DNA of 64,000 nt from contig NZ_QFRI01000001.1 of the NCBI RefSeq assembly GCF_003143755.1, positions 434,001 to 498,000 of the forward strand. The letters run 5' to 3'. Source of the DNA: Algibacter marinivivus (GTDB lineage Bacteria > Bacteroidota > Bacteroidia > Flavobacteriales > Flavobacteriaceae). Position numbers and translations under genes: made by a program. This document shows positions 40,175-48,695 of this stretch, one piece after another (the stretch's first letter is position 1; each line of letters opens with the position of its first letter). The notes beneath the pieces were generated by a model. That model saw only the letters and a program-made list of their open reading frames with translations. It was not told where the DNA came from and did no database searches.

Positions 40175-41095
40175 ATGAAAAAAATTAAATATATATTAAA
40201 CCTAGCTATTGTAGCACTTCTGATTGTTGGTTGTGATGCGGAAAAAGCTAGTGTAGATCCAGCTGATATAGGTAGTACAAGTAGATATCCTACTCCTACC
40301 TTTACTCTTACTGGTGGTAATACTACAGTAAACGAAAACAATCAAACCGTTTTTACTTATAACATTGTTTTGGATAAGCCAATCTCTGAAGCAATAGATT
40401 TTTCTATTGTTCAAACTGGTGGAAACGCTACGTTACATGAGGATTTTGAAGTAGAAAACGGTACTATTGCAGCTTATACAACTTCAACTCAAGTAATGGT
40501 AATGATACTTGATGATGAAGAGATTGAAGGTACTGAGACTGCTGAATTGACTATTGAAAGTGGACCATCTTTGGCAAATAAGTTTTTAGTTAACCCTAAC
40601 ACTTCTTTTCCATCAACAACTTTTACTATTCAAAATTCAGAAACTGATGATTTCAAAGTTCAATTAGATTGGGATGCTATTTATTTAGATTCAGATGGGG
40701 ATGAGCATCATCTTTGTGATATGGATTTAGACTTAGAAATCTACACTGCAGATTTCTCAGGAATAGTAGCAACTAGTTACAGTAGCTGTCCAGAAGGAAT
40801 TAGAATTCCTGCAGGAGCTTTAGCAGATGGTAATTACTGGTTAGTACCAAGTTTTTGGTCTACTGCTGGTGCTGTACCACCTGCAACAAATATAGATATC
40901 CCTGCTATGATTACATTTGCACAAGTTGGAGTTACAGATTCAACTGATGATTTAACTGGTGTTTGGGATACAGATACAGGAGGAGATCGTCAAGGTAATG
41001 CAGATGCATATTTAGTAAGATATGTATTAAATATTTCAGGTACTAGTTACACAGTTACTAATGTTGACTCTGGAGCTGTAGTTTTCCAAAACTAA
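40175..41095 (+). CDS. Calx-beta-domain lipoprotein, last gene of sus operon
   Basis: 306 residues. Lipobox LLIVGC (Cys at about 20). Residues about 45-135 read as a Calx-beta domain (TTVNENNQTVFTYNIVLDKP, LHEDFEVENGTIA, DDEEIEGTETAELTIESGP). The C-terminal half is Asp-rich (DLDLEIYTADFSG) and unknown. 28 bp after the previous lipoprotein gene; a terminator follows within 62 bp. Probably another surface accessory of the SusCD importer. It and its neighbour look like related lipoproteins. Confidence 0.82.
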   Translation: MKKIKYILNLAIVALLIVGCDAEKASVDPADIGSTSRYPTPTFTLTGGNTTVNENNQTVFTYNIVLDKPISEAIDFSIVQTGGNATLHEDFEVENGTIAAYTTSTQVMVMILDDEEIEGTETAELTIESGPSLANKFLVNPNTSFPSTTFTIQNSETDDFKVQLDWDAIYLDSDGDEHHLCDMDLDLEIYTADFSGIVATSYSSCPEGIRIPAGALADGNYWLVPSFWSTAGAVPPATNIDIPAMITFAQVGVTDSTDDLTGVWDTDTGGDRQGNADAYLVRYVLNISGTSYTVTNVDSGAVVFQN

Positions 41096-41123
41096 GTTAT
41101 CACAAATAAATATATTTAAATGA

Positions 41124-41157
41124 TAAAAAAACCACTCTTTTTAAGAGTGGTTTTTTT
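41124..41157 (+). terminator. terminator of the sus operon
   Basis: ACCACTCTT (41131-41139) and AAGAGTGGT (41143-41151) make a 9-bp stem with a 3-nt loop, preceded by A6 and followed by T7 on the plus strand. It ends the operon just before rlmB. Confidence 0.9.
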
Positions 41158-41171
41158 ATACCTTTACCCCA

Positions 41172-41912
41172 ATGGAAAACCAAACACAAATATTCGGTAT
41201 TAGAGCTATTATAGAAGCTATTAATGCTGGTGAAACTATAGATAAAGTATTTCTACAAAAAGGTGAAAGAGGTGAATTATTTAGCGAGTTAGAATCTCTT
41301 TTAAACAAGAAATCTATCAACAAATCTTATGTACCTATTGAGAAGTTAAATAGATTAACCAAGAAAAACCATCAAGGTGCTGTTGCTCAGATTTCTCCTA
41401 TTGAGTTCCATGATATGGAAACCCTAGTTATGAATGTTATGGAATCTGGTAAAACACCACTTTTTCTTCTGTTAGATCAATTAAGTGATGTTAGAAATTT
41501 TGGAGCTATAATTAGAACTGCAGAATGTACTGGTGTAGATGGGATTATAATCCAAAAAAAAGGTGGCGCCCCTGTAAATGGTGATACCATTAAAACAAGT
41601 GCTGGTGCGGTGTTTAAAATTCCGATTTGTAAAGTAGACCATATTAAAGATGCCGTATTTTACATGCAGGCTTCTGGTGTAAAAGTTATTGCTGCTACTG
41701 AAAAAACAAATGATACACTTTATGATGTATCGTTTACTGATCCTTGTGCCATTATTATGGGGTCTGAAGGTAGGGGTATTAATCCGTCAACATTAAAAGT
41801 AGTAGATGCTAAAGCTAAACTCCCTTTGCTTGGTGATATTGAATCTTTAAATGTTTCTGTAGCTTGTGGTGCTTTTTTATATGAAGTGGTAAGACAGCGA
41901 AGAATTAAGTAA
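41172..41912 (+). CDS. rlmB: 23S rRNA (guanosine-2'-O-)-methyltransferase, TrmH/SpoU family
   Basis: 246 residues. N-terminal substrate-binding domain (TQIFGIRAIIEAINAGETID) and SPOUT methyltransferase with the three knot motifs LSDVRNFGAIIRTAECTGVD, IIMGSEGRGINPSTL and LPLLGDIESLNVSVACGAFL. RlmB in E. coli methylates G2251 of 23S rRNA; other TrmH-type targets cannot be excluded. Starts 15 bp after the sus terminator, so it likely has its own promoter within or before that hairpin. Confidence 0.92.
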   Translation: MENQTQIFGIRAIIEAINAGETIDKVFLQKGERGELFSELESLLNKKSINKSYVPIEKLNRLTKKNHQGAVAQISPIEFHDMETLVMNVMESGKTPLFLLLDQLSDVRNFGAIIRTAECTGVDGIIIQKKGGAPVNGDTIKTSAGAVFKIPICKVDHIKDAVFYMQASGVKVIAATEKTNDTLYDVSFTDPCAIIMGSEGRGINPSTLKVVDAKAKLPLLGDIESLNVSVACGAFLYEVVRQRRIK

Positions 41913-41968
41913 ACAGTCGCAGTCATTCTCATCTAAATTTCAACAAAGTATCTTAAATATATTTTATA

Positions 41969-42703
41969 CTAATCTTTTTCAGGATTTTCTTTTGTGAAAT
42001 GATAATTGATATTGAGTTGCTCCTCCTCTATTTCAGGTTCAACAGTTTCTATAAAATTTCCGTTTTCGTCAAAATGTTTTAAAAAGGGATCATCGTCTTC
42101 ATTATAATTTTCTTGTTCCCAAACATATTTTTTTGGTTTTGCAATTTCTTTCCTGAATAATAACGCGAATAATAAACCTGTAACTAATCCTGCCAGATGT
42201 CCTTCCCAAGAAATCCCTTTTTCAATAGGCAAAGTATACCAAATCATACTTCCGTATAGAAATATTACCATTAAAGATAAGGCTATAAGCCTGTAATGTT
42301 TAGCAAAAACACCTTTAAAAAATGTGAAGCTTACAAGGACATAGATAAGTCCGCTTACACCAATATGATAAGATGGCCTACCAATACACCAAGTAAGAAA
42401 CCCTGATAGTAGTATACCGTAGATAATTACTTTCCAAGCAATATGCCTGTAGAAATAAAACAACGCCGTAGAAAGGACAAATAACGGTACTGTATTATGG
42501 TAAATGTGTTTGATATCACCATGAATAAAAGGGCTCAGTAAAACACCTCTTAATCCTTTAAGTGTTTGTGGATAAACTCCATATTTGCTAAAGTTGTAAC
42601 CAAAGCGTACTTCGAACCAGAATACTAACCAAATAGTTAGCACAAAAAATATAGGATAAGCAACTACGCCAGTTGAGAATTGAAAATGTTCTCTGTTTTT
42701 CAT
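41969..42703 (-). CDS. rhomboid-family intramembrane serine protease
   Basis: 244 residues, six or more membrane helices. Catalytic Ser lies in HIGVSGLIYVLVSF (GxSG) and the catalytic His in WEGHLAGLVTGLLFAL; the N-terminal HIYHNTVPLFVLS supplies the conserved His/Asn of helix 2. It cleaves membrane proteins within the bilayer; substrates unknown. The last 55 residues form a charged cytoplasmic tail. Convergent with rlmB (56-bp gap) and divergent from rarA across a 280-bp region carrying repeat copy B. Confidence 0.9.
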   Translation of the reverse strand: MKNREHFQFSTGVVAYPIFFVLTIWLVFWFEVRFGYNFSKYGVYPQTLKGLRGVLLSPFIHGDIKHIYHNTVPLFVLSTALFYFYRHIAWKVIIYGILLSGFLTWCIGRPSYHIGVSGLIYVLVSFTFFKGVFAKHYRLIALSLMVIFLYGSMIWYTLPIEKGISWEGHLAGLVTGLLFALLFRKEIAKPKKYVWEQENYNEDDDPFLKHFDENGNFIETVEPEIEEEQLNINYHFTKENPEKD

Positions 42704-42760
42704 AAAAATAAAGTTAGCAAATAGTTATCCAAGTTTGGATAATGTGCTAAATTGTCAGAT

Positions 42761-42865
42761 GCGCCCGCGTGAGGGATTGCAGTGGAAAGCCCACAGCGAG
42801 GTACGAGCGAGGACTTGTAACAAAAAGCCCGACCCCCGATTTTTATTCGGGGGACACGCCAAAAA
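42761..42865 (+). repeat. intergenic repeat family, copy B (with inserted hairpin)
   Basis: Left end GAGGGATTGCAGTGGAAAGC, central GAGGTACGAG, then GGACTTGTAAC and AGCCCGACCC, all shared with copy E. The usual right end TTGTGGTAACGCC is replaced by a hairpin, CCCCCGA (42834-42840) with TCGGGGG (42847-42853), then ACACGCC. The copy lies between divergent rhomboid and rarA genes. Confidence 0.75.
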
Positions 42866-42947
42866 CTTAAATAATTTTAAGTATTTATTTCTATTATTTT
42901 TCAAAGGACACACGTAGCATCCATTTAATTATTCTATTAGTTACTAA

Positions 42948-42979
42948 CTTGTTCGTTATGGAAGTTTCATGTAATTTTG
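42948..42979 (+). promoter_or_regulatory. promoter candidate for rarA
   Basis: CTTG (42948-42951), 20-bp spacer, TAATTTTG (42972-42979). The -7 box matches TAnnTTTG; the -33 box has one mismatch. The rarA ATG begins only 5 bp after the -7 box, so the transcript would start at or very near the start codon. Confidence 0.45.
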
Positions 42980-42983
42980 TTTT

Positions 42984-44267
42984 ATGAATGTGAATGCCCC
43001 ATTAGCGGAACGATTGCGGCCAAAAACCTTGAAAGACTACGTAAGTCAAGCACATTTGGTAGGAGAAGGTGGTGCACTATCACAGCATATAAAGCAGGGA
43101 TTGATACCTTCGATGATTTTTTGGGGACCTCCAGGAACAGGGAAAACCACCCTTGCAAACATTATTGCCACAGAATCTGGCAGACCGTTTTATACTTTAA
43201 GCGCCATAAATTCTGGTGTAAAAGATATCAGAGAGGTTATTGATAAGGCGAAACAAAGTGGTGGATTGTTTACCACAAAAAACCCGATTTTGTTTATTGA
43301 TGAGATTCATAGGTTTAGTAAATCTCAGCAAGACTCCCTTTTACAAGCCGTTGAAAAAGGCTGGATAACACTTATTGGAGCCACTACTGAGAACCCTAGT
43401 TTTGAGGTTATTTCTGCTCTTTTATCCCGTTGCCAAGTCTATATTTTAAATGCTTTTGATAAAGTTGATTTAGAAACCCTTTTAAAACGTGCCATTGAAA
43501 CCGACGAGTATATTTCTAAAAAGAACATTACACTAAAAGAAACCAATGCTTTGTTAAGACTATCTGGTGGAGATGCTAGAAAACTGCTTAATATTTTTGA
43601 GCTTTTGGTAAACTCATACAACACAGATACTATAGAAATTACAGACGAAGCCGTTTTAGAAAAAATTCAAAATAACACCGTACGCTATGATAAAACAGGC
43701 GAACAACATTATGATATAATTTCGGCGTTTATAAAATCTATAAGAGGCAGCGACCCTAATGGCGCTGTTTATTGGTTGGCTCGTATGATTGAAGGAGGCG
43801 AAGACGTTAAGTTTATCGCGCGTCGTTTACTTATTTCCGCAAGCGAAGATATCGGAAATGCCAACCCCACGGCACTCGTAATTGCCAACAATACATTTCA
43901 GGCGGTAACCACCATTGGTTACCCAGAATCACGCATTGTTTTAAGCCAGTGCGCCACGTATTTAGCCTGTTCCCCCAAGAGTAACGCAGCATATATGGCT
44001 ATTGGCAAAGCACAACAATTGGTAAAACAAACTGGTGATTTAAGTGTGCCTTTGGCTATCAGAAACGCCCCTACAAAACTCATGAAGGAGCTTGGTTATG
44101 GCGATAATTACAAGTACGCACACAACTACGAAAATAATTTTGCTAAAGAAGAGTTTTTACCAGAAGAAATTAAAAACGAAACCTTTTACGAACCTGGAAA
44201 CAACACTCGCGAAAATGCACAACGCGAATTTTTAAAACAACGTTGGAAAGATAAGTACAACTACTAA
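42984..44267 (+). CDS. rarA: replication-associated recombination protein A (MgsA/RarA AAA+ ATPase)
   Basis: 427 residues. Clamp-loader-like AAA+ ATPase acting at stalled replication forks. Walker A IFWGPPGTGKTTLANII (about 50), Walker B PILFIDEIHRFSKSQQD, sensor 1 LIGATTENPSFEV, arginine finger region ALLSRCQVY, and the tetramerisation domain (IKSIRGSDPNGAVYWLARMI, then ARRLLISASEDIG) are intact. Repeat copy B lies upstream and copy C directly downstream, in opposite orientation. Confident. Confidence 0.96.
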   Translation: MNVNAPLAERLRPKTLKDYVSQAHLVGEGGALSQHIKQGLIPSMIFWGPPGTGKTTLANIIATESGRPFYTLSAINSGVKDIREVIDKAKQSGGLFTTKNPILFIDEIHRFSKSQQDSLLQAVEKGWITLIGATTENPSFEVISALLSRCQVYILNAFDKVDLETLLKRAIETDEYISKKNITLKETNALLRLSGGDARKLLNIFELLVNSYNTDTIEITDEAVLEKIQNNTVRYDKTGEQHYDIISAFIKSIRGSDPNGAVYWLARMIEGGEDVKFIARRLLISASEDIGNANPTALVIANNTFQAVTTIGYPESRIVLSQCATYLACSPKSNAAYMAIGKAQQLVKQTGDLSVPLAIRNAPTKLMKELGYGDNYKYAHNYENNFAKEEFLPEEIKNETFYEPGNNTRENAQREFLKQRWKDKYNY

Positions 44268-44278
44268 TTTTATTTATT

Positions 44279-44363
44279 GAGCGTTACCACAAGGGTCGGG
44301 CTTTTCAATACAATCTTTTTCTCGTGCCTCTAAAAAGGATTTCCATTACAATCCCTAACGCAA
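44279..44363 (-). repeat. intergenic repeat family, copy C
   Basis: On the minus strand: TTGCGTTAGGGATTGTAATG, central GAGGCACGAG, then AAAAAGATTGTATTG and AGCCCGACCCTTGTGGTAACGC. It is nearly identical over its length to copy D at 50661-50749 but in the other orientation. It fills the gap between the 3' ends of rarA and the convergent gene at 44387. Confidence 0.88.
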
Positions 44364-44386
44364 AGTTACGTTTTCAAAACAAACTT

Positions 44387-45259
44387 CTAGAACTTAATAT
44401 TTAAAGTTTCCTGCTCCAAAGTGTTACCAGAATAATATTCAATAACCCAATCGTTCCCTTTCTTATAAATTACAGCACTATTTCCTTCAACAAGAAAAAC
44501 ATCCTTTAAATTAGTATGTTTGATTCTGTAAATCACCTTTGGAGAGCTATCTACCAACTGAAAACCGTTACCTATAGCCTGTGCATACAATACATTAGAT
44601 ACTCCTTGAATTACAGGAGTTTCACTTACCTTACTTTGTACTACAGTTTTAGCCTTCGGTTTTGCTACTTTTGGAGTACCCACTTTAGGTTTAGTAACTT
44701 CATTAACAACCTCTTTTTCTTTCTTTAAATTTTGTATTTCTTTTTTTAACTGCTTTATTTCTTCAGAAACCTCAGCATTAGCTTGAGACTTACTTGTTGT
44801 ATTAAGAGATGTTATATTTTCATTGGGCTCATACTTATAATTCAAAGCTTCAATAGATCTAAATGCATCACGAATGGCTAAATTATAAGCAACTTTAAAT
44901 TCCTTTTCTCTACTCTCACCAATTTTAGAAGTAAAAACAATTTTATCATTACAATCCCTAAGTTCAATTTTTAATTTCGTTTTAAACACACCAGATTCTT
45001 TGGTAACATCAGAGTTTAATGCTAGACATCTATTACCAATCAAATCTTCAGGATAATCAGAACCTTGTATCACAGCTTCAAATCCATATTTATTAAATAA
45101 AAATTGGGTCAAAGAATTAATCTGATATTGATCTTTCTCCTTTAAAAAATCAAATCTCTCAGGAACAATAATATATTTATAACTATTAATACTGCTTTGA
45201 GAAAATACAGAAGAAATTACAAAGCATGTGAGAATAATGGAAAAAAACTTAGTCTTCAT
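44387..45259 (-). CDS. exported coiled-coil protein of unknown function
   Basis: 290 residues, not recognised. Signal peptide at about 1-20 (MKTKFFSIILTCFVISSVFS), a globular N-terminal region with YIIVPERFDFLKEKDQYQIN and a repeated IRDAFRSIEAL helix, a coiled coil at about 165-190 (EEIKQLKKEIQNLKKEKEVV), a Lys/Pro/Val-rich linker (KPKVGTPKVAKPKAK) and a C-terminal small domain (YRIKHTNLKDVFLVEGNSAV). Probably periplasmic or outer-membrane-facing. The YIIVPERFDF pattern recurs in other flavobacterial proteins as far as I recall, so it is likely a lineage-specific family. Adjacent to repeat copy C. Confidence 0.7.
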   Translation of the reverse strand: MKTKFFSIILTCFVISSVFSQSSINSYKYIIVPERFDFLKEKDQYQINSLTQFLFNKYGFEAVIQGSDYPEDLIGNRCLALNSDVTKESGVFKTKLKIELRDCNDKIVFTSKIGESREKEFKVAYNLAIRDAFRSIEALNYKYEPNENITSLNTTSKSQANAEVSEEIKQLKKEIQNLKKEKEVVNEVTKPKVGTPKVAKPKAKTVVQSKVSETPVIQGVSNVLYAQAIGNGFQLVDSSPKVIYRIKHTNLKDVFLVEGNSAVIYKKGNDWVIEYYSGNTLEQETLNIKF

Positions 45260-45320
45260 ATTATAAATTATTTATTCTATTTGTAAATATAGAGTTTGCT
45301 TTTAAGCTTAATAATAAAAC

Positions 45321-46010
45321 TTAAAGATATTTTTTTAATTGTATTAAATTATTTATTTGTCTAATATTACTATCAATAGTTGTATTGTAGATATCAAAAT
45401 AAACAACATCCATACCAATGTTTATTGCTCCTAAAACATCAGCCTCATAACTATCGCCAATCATAACACTGCTACTTGCATTAGTATTTGCAAGATCCAA
45501 AGCATAATTAAATATTACAGGGTTTGGTTTTTTTACGCCTGCATTTTCAGAGTTAGTAATCGTATCAAAATAATGTTCAATTTTTGAATGACTCATTTTT
45601 TTATACTGTACCTCATCAAACCCATTGGTTATAATATGTAATTTATAATTTTCACTTAAATAATCTAAAATTTCAAATGTGTTTTCAAAAAGATGGTTAA
45701 ATGTGCTTAAATATGTAATATAATCTTCTGATAATTTATATACTAAATCATCATTTGCTTCAAAATTAATAACCTTAAAAGTTTCATTTAATCTCGTAAA
45801 ACGTAAATCTTCCTTTGCAATTTTATCTTCTCTATAAAGCCTCCAATATTTTAAATTAATTGGTACATACTGAGTTAAAAAATCATCAATATTGACATCT
45901 ACACGATTAATTTTGAATATTTTCTCAAATGTTAATGCAGAGTTTTTATCAAAATCCCAAAGCGTGTGGTCTAAATCAAAAAACACATCTGTAATACCTT
46001 TAAACTTCAT
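45321..46010 (-). CDS. HAD-superfamily hydrolase, YjjG-type pyrimidine nucleotidase
   Basis: 229 residues. HAD motif I DVFFDLDHTLWDFDKN (nucleophile and acid Asp residues), motif II HIITNGFDEVQ, motif III Lys in GVKKPNPVIFN and motif IV MIGDSYEADVLGA are all present, with a helical cap domain in between. The pattern fits the YjjG branch, which dephosphorylates non-canonical pyrimidine nucleotides. It overlaps the following upstream gene by 11 bp (46000-46010), so the two are probably cotranscribed. Confidence 0.85.
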   Translation of the reverse strand: MKFKGITDVFFDLDHTLWDFDKNSALTFEKIFKINRVDVNIDDFLTQYVPINLKYWRLYREDKIAKEDLRFTRLNETFKVINFEANDDLVYKLSEDYITYLSTFNHLFENTFEILDYLSENYKLHIITNGFDEVQYKKMSHSKIEHYFDTITNSENAGVKKPNPVIFNYALDLANTNASSSVMIGDSYEADVLGAINIGMDVVYFDIYNTTIDSNIRQINNLIQLKKYL

Positions 46011-47301
46011 TAGGAGATTCTAATATTAGGTTAAACAATTCTTTAAAGCCTTTCCATTGCTTTTCATCACCAAACGTATAATTATGAAAAACAGGAACAA
46101 ACTCACCATCAACCTCTTTAATTTCGGATATCATTTCGTTTAAAACCTTTTTCTTGTCAAGTAAAGATTTATGCTTTAATAAAGCATGGTCCATAAAATG
46201 GTATGGAGTTATTTTTAACGGTGTTTGAACCTCATAATCTAAATCGTAAAATAAGAAAGATGTACAAGAACCTGCTCTAAATCCAATATGATTTACATAA
46301 CCCATAGTGTAATCCTCTTTTATTTCTAATGCAATTAAATTTCTGTAAGTCTCAGGTAAATTTAATTTAGAAAAAGATTGTCTGGAAGCTTCTAAATTGG
46401 TATTTAAAATTTCTTCTATTCTTTTCTTCTCTTTTTTAAGAAGCGTATCATTATCAAGAGCAAAATAAGATATTTTCAAACCTATTTTACAATAGTCACC
46501 TACGTGTTTAATAAGTGATACAAACTTCTTTTTATTCGGGTTAATTCCTTTATCATACGTAGAATAATCACCAATTAAAAAAAAGAATAGAAATTTAAAC
46601 TGAGAGGTTTTTTGTCTATTAATCAAATATTTAAACGTATCAAAAGGATCATGTCTAAAACCAAGAAGCACGGTAAATCTGGTATATAAGCTTTTAAGTC
46701 TTAATCTTGAAAAATCCTTTAAAGCACCTCCAAATGTTCGCATAATACCTTTCAACTTATAGTTATAAGCACTTGGTACATCTATTACTGGTTTTATTTT
46801 ATAAGTCCGTTTTGGGAATTTAAATTCTGGAAACTGCTTTTGTAATGCGTCTCTAAATTTATATGCCCAAATATCTACAACGGGTTGTTTCAAAAAGCCT
46901 TCTTTAAAAGCTAAACTTTCTTTAGCTGTAAAACGTCCATACTCGTCTTTTACGTGCGGTAAATATTCTTCATATCTGGATAGCAAATAAAATGATGCAG
47001 AAAAAATATCAAAAGGGATAGCGCTCTTCTCTCCAAGTGAAAAAAAACATTTAGTGTTTTCCCATTGATGGATATTAATATCAATATCACTTAAACCTTG
47101 CTCAAATAAAATCTCATGACTTTTAATAAAAAACTCATTACCCAATTGTTGTTTTGTGTAAGACATTTTTAAACTATCATGAGCAATAAAGGCTTCTATT
47201 TTAGTAGTAAACCCAACTTTAACACCTAAAATTCTGGTACAAATATGTTTGAATACATAATTTAATCTGGGCGATATTTTATGAGTATAAACTAAAAGCA
47301 T
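46000..47301 (-). CDS. polysaccharide-deacetylase-like protein, active-site residues altered
   Basis: 433 residues. Matches the flavobacterial polysaccharide deacetylase family (N-terminal DUF7033-like part, then a NodB-like barrel: LNLPETYRNLIALEIKEDYT, MGYVNHIGFRAGSCTSFLFY, FMDHALLKHK). From memory of the family, the metal-site stretch is normally DxDNAYAYK, here VIDVPSAYNYK, and the barrel normally has GLHPSYxS, here GLKISYFAL. A metal ligand and a His are therefore missing, suggesting loss of deacetylase activity. It overlaps the HAD gene by 11 bp and radC by 1 bp. Role unknown; perhaps a cell-envelope binding protein. Confidence 0.75.
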   Translation of the reverse strand: MLLVYTHKISPRLNYVFKHICTRILGVKVGFTTKIEAFIAHDSLKMSYTKQQLGNEFFIKSHEILFEQGLSDIDINIHQWENTKCFFSLGEKSAIPFDIFSASFYLLSRYEEYLPHVKDEYGRFTAKESLAFKEGFLKQPVVDIWAYKFRDALQKQFPEFKFPKRTYKIKPVIDVPSAYNYKLKGIMRTFGGALKDFSRLRLKSLYTRFTVLLGFRHDPFDTFKYLINRQKTSQFKFLFFFLIGDYSTYDKGINPNKKKFVSLIKHVGDYCKIGLKISYFALDNDTLLKKEKKRIEEILNTNLEASRQSFSKLNLPETYRNLIALEIKEDYTMGYVNHIGFRAGSCTSFLFYDLDYEVQTPLKITPYHFMDHALLKHKSLLDKKKVLNEMISEIKEVDGEFVPVFHNYTFGDEKQWKGFKELFNLILESPNEV

Positions 47302-47999
47302 TAAAGTAGAGTTTCATCAGCAAAACTAAAGTATGCTTTTTCTGTTATAATCAAGTGGTCTAAAACTTTTATATCTAAACTTTGTGCCGCAGTTTTTAAT
47401 TTTTGGGTAATTTGCTTATCTGCTTCACTAGGTTTTAATGTTCCAGATGGATGATTATGAGCTAGAACAAGTCCCGTAGCTCCAACTTCCAAAGCATTTT
47501 TAAGCACTAATCTTACATCTACTAAAGTACCAGTAATGCCTCCTTTACTTAATTGGTTTTTATGAATCACTTTATTGGAGTTATTTAGGTAAATAATCCA
47601 AAACTCTTCGTGTTCTAATTCACCAATAATAGGTTGCATCAATTCAAAAACCGATGCACTAGATGCAATCTTCTTTTTCTCTAGAGCTTCTTCTCCCCTA
47701 CGTCGTCTCCCTAATTCTAGTGCTGCAATAATACTTATGGCTTTAGCTTCACCAATACCTTTAAACTCCATAAGTTGTTTAATAGAAAGCTTTCCTAGTT
47801 CGCTTAAATTATTATTGGTACTTGACAAAATACGTTTGCATAAATCTACAGCGCTTTCTTCACGGTTTCCAGAACCTATTAAGATGGCAACAAGTTCCGC
47901 ATCACTTAAAGCGGATTTACCTTTGTAAAGTAATTTTTCACGTGGTTGATCGTCTTGACTCCAGTTTTTTATTGAAAATGACGATGGTTTTTCTTGCAT
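47301..47999 (-). CDS. radC: RadC-family JAB-domain protein
   Basis: 232 residues. N-terminal helix-hairpin-helix (LMEFKGIGEAKAISIIAALE) and a C-terminal JAB/MPN metalloprotease-like domain with the HxHP(S)xD signature LAHNHPSGTLKPSEAD and an upstream Glu in EHEEFWIIYLN. RadC was named for DNA repair but its real role is uncertain. The stop codon overlaps the next ATG by one base (TAATG), so it is coupled to the deacetylase-like gene. Confidence 0.93.
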   Translation of the reverse strand: MQEKPSSFSIKNWSQDDQPREKLLYKGKSALSDAELVAILIGSGNREESAVDLCKRILSSTNNNLSELGKLSIKQLMEFKGIGEAKAISIIAALELGRRRRGEEALEKKKIASSASVFELMQPIIGELEHEEFWIIYLNNSNKVIHKNQLSKGGITGTLVDVRLVLKNALEVGATGLVLAHNHPSGTLKPSEADKQITQKLKTAAQSLDIKVLDHLIITEKAYFSFADETLL

Positions 48000-48085
48000 T
48001 GGTTAAAGATAAATATTGTAAATTTCAGAAGCAATAGAATTATTAACTAAAATAAATTCACGCTTTCGCTGAAAGAACAAACACT

Positions 48086-48685
48086 TTGAAATATCCACCA
48101 AAACATCATCAAGACAACGATATTAATCACATGATTGAAGTGATTAAAACCTATCCTTTAGCAACAATTATTTCAGTTAAGGATAATAAACCACTAATAA
48201 CACACTTACCGTTAATTTACAATGAAGCTGGCAAACTCATTGGGCATATTGATATTTACAATCCGCAGGCAGAACTCATGAAAGACGATAATGATCTCAC
48301 AATCATTTTTTCTGGCCCGCAATGTTATATTTCCCCAAGTGTTTATGCTTCAAAACAATTACCAACATGGAATTATATTAAAGTACATCTAAAAGGAAAA
48401 GTAAAAGCCATTGAAAGTAAAGAGGCGCTAAAACAATCTTTAATTACCATGACTGAGTTTTTGGAAGCTCCAGACCATAAATACGTTTTAGAGCCTGATA
48501 ATCGAGCCATGAAAGGCTATCTAGATTATATAAAGATGTTTGAAATTACAATTGAGTCTTGGGAAGGAAAATTTAAACTCTCTCAGGATAAAAAACCACA
48601 AGATGTTGAAAATGCTAGAACAGAATTAGTGAGGGCTAACCAAGAGAGTGTTGAGGCTTTTTTGGAGAAGTGTTTTAAGATTTAA
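48086..48685 (+). CDS. PaiB-family FMN-binding protein
   Basis: 199 residues. The start is TTG at 48086 (MKYPPKHHQDNDIN), where the family's usual Met-Tyr-x-Pro-x-His start falls; no suitable ATG is upstream. The body has LATIISVKDNKPLITHLPLI, FSGPQCYISPSVYASKQLPTWNYIKVHLKG and GKFKLSQDKKPQDVENA, all typical of FMN-binding negative regulators (PaiB) with a split-barrel flavin fold. It may be a heme/flavin-related regulator; function in this group is unclear. Divergent from radC, 10 bp before the next gene. Confidence 0.88.
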   Translation: MKYPPKHHQDNDINHMIEVIKTYPLATIISVKDNKPLITHLPLIYNEAGKLIGHIDIYNPQAELMKDDNDLTIIFSGPQCYISPSVYASKQLPTWNYIKVHLKGKVKAIESKEALKQSLITMTEFLEAPDHKYVLEPDNRAMKGYLDYIKMFEITIESWEGKFKLSQDKKPQDVENARTELVRANQESVEAFLEKCFKI

Positions 48686-48695
48686 TTTTTTTTAA

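Noticed and set aside
42735-42917. 60-residue ORF across repeat copy B
   Set aside because: It spans an intergenic repeat whose other copies have stops in this frame and divergent centres, so it is not protein-coding.
42977-43243. ORF overlapping the 5' part of rarA
   Set aside because: Out-of-frame shadow of a strongly conserved AAA+ protein.
48057-48073. TTCACGCTTTCGCTGAA as a palindrome in the radC/PaiB gap
   Set aside because: Only about 4 bp pair; too weak to call a hairpin or a repeat element.
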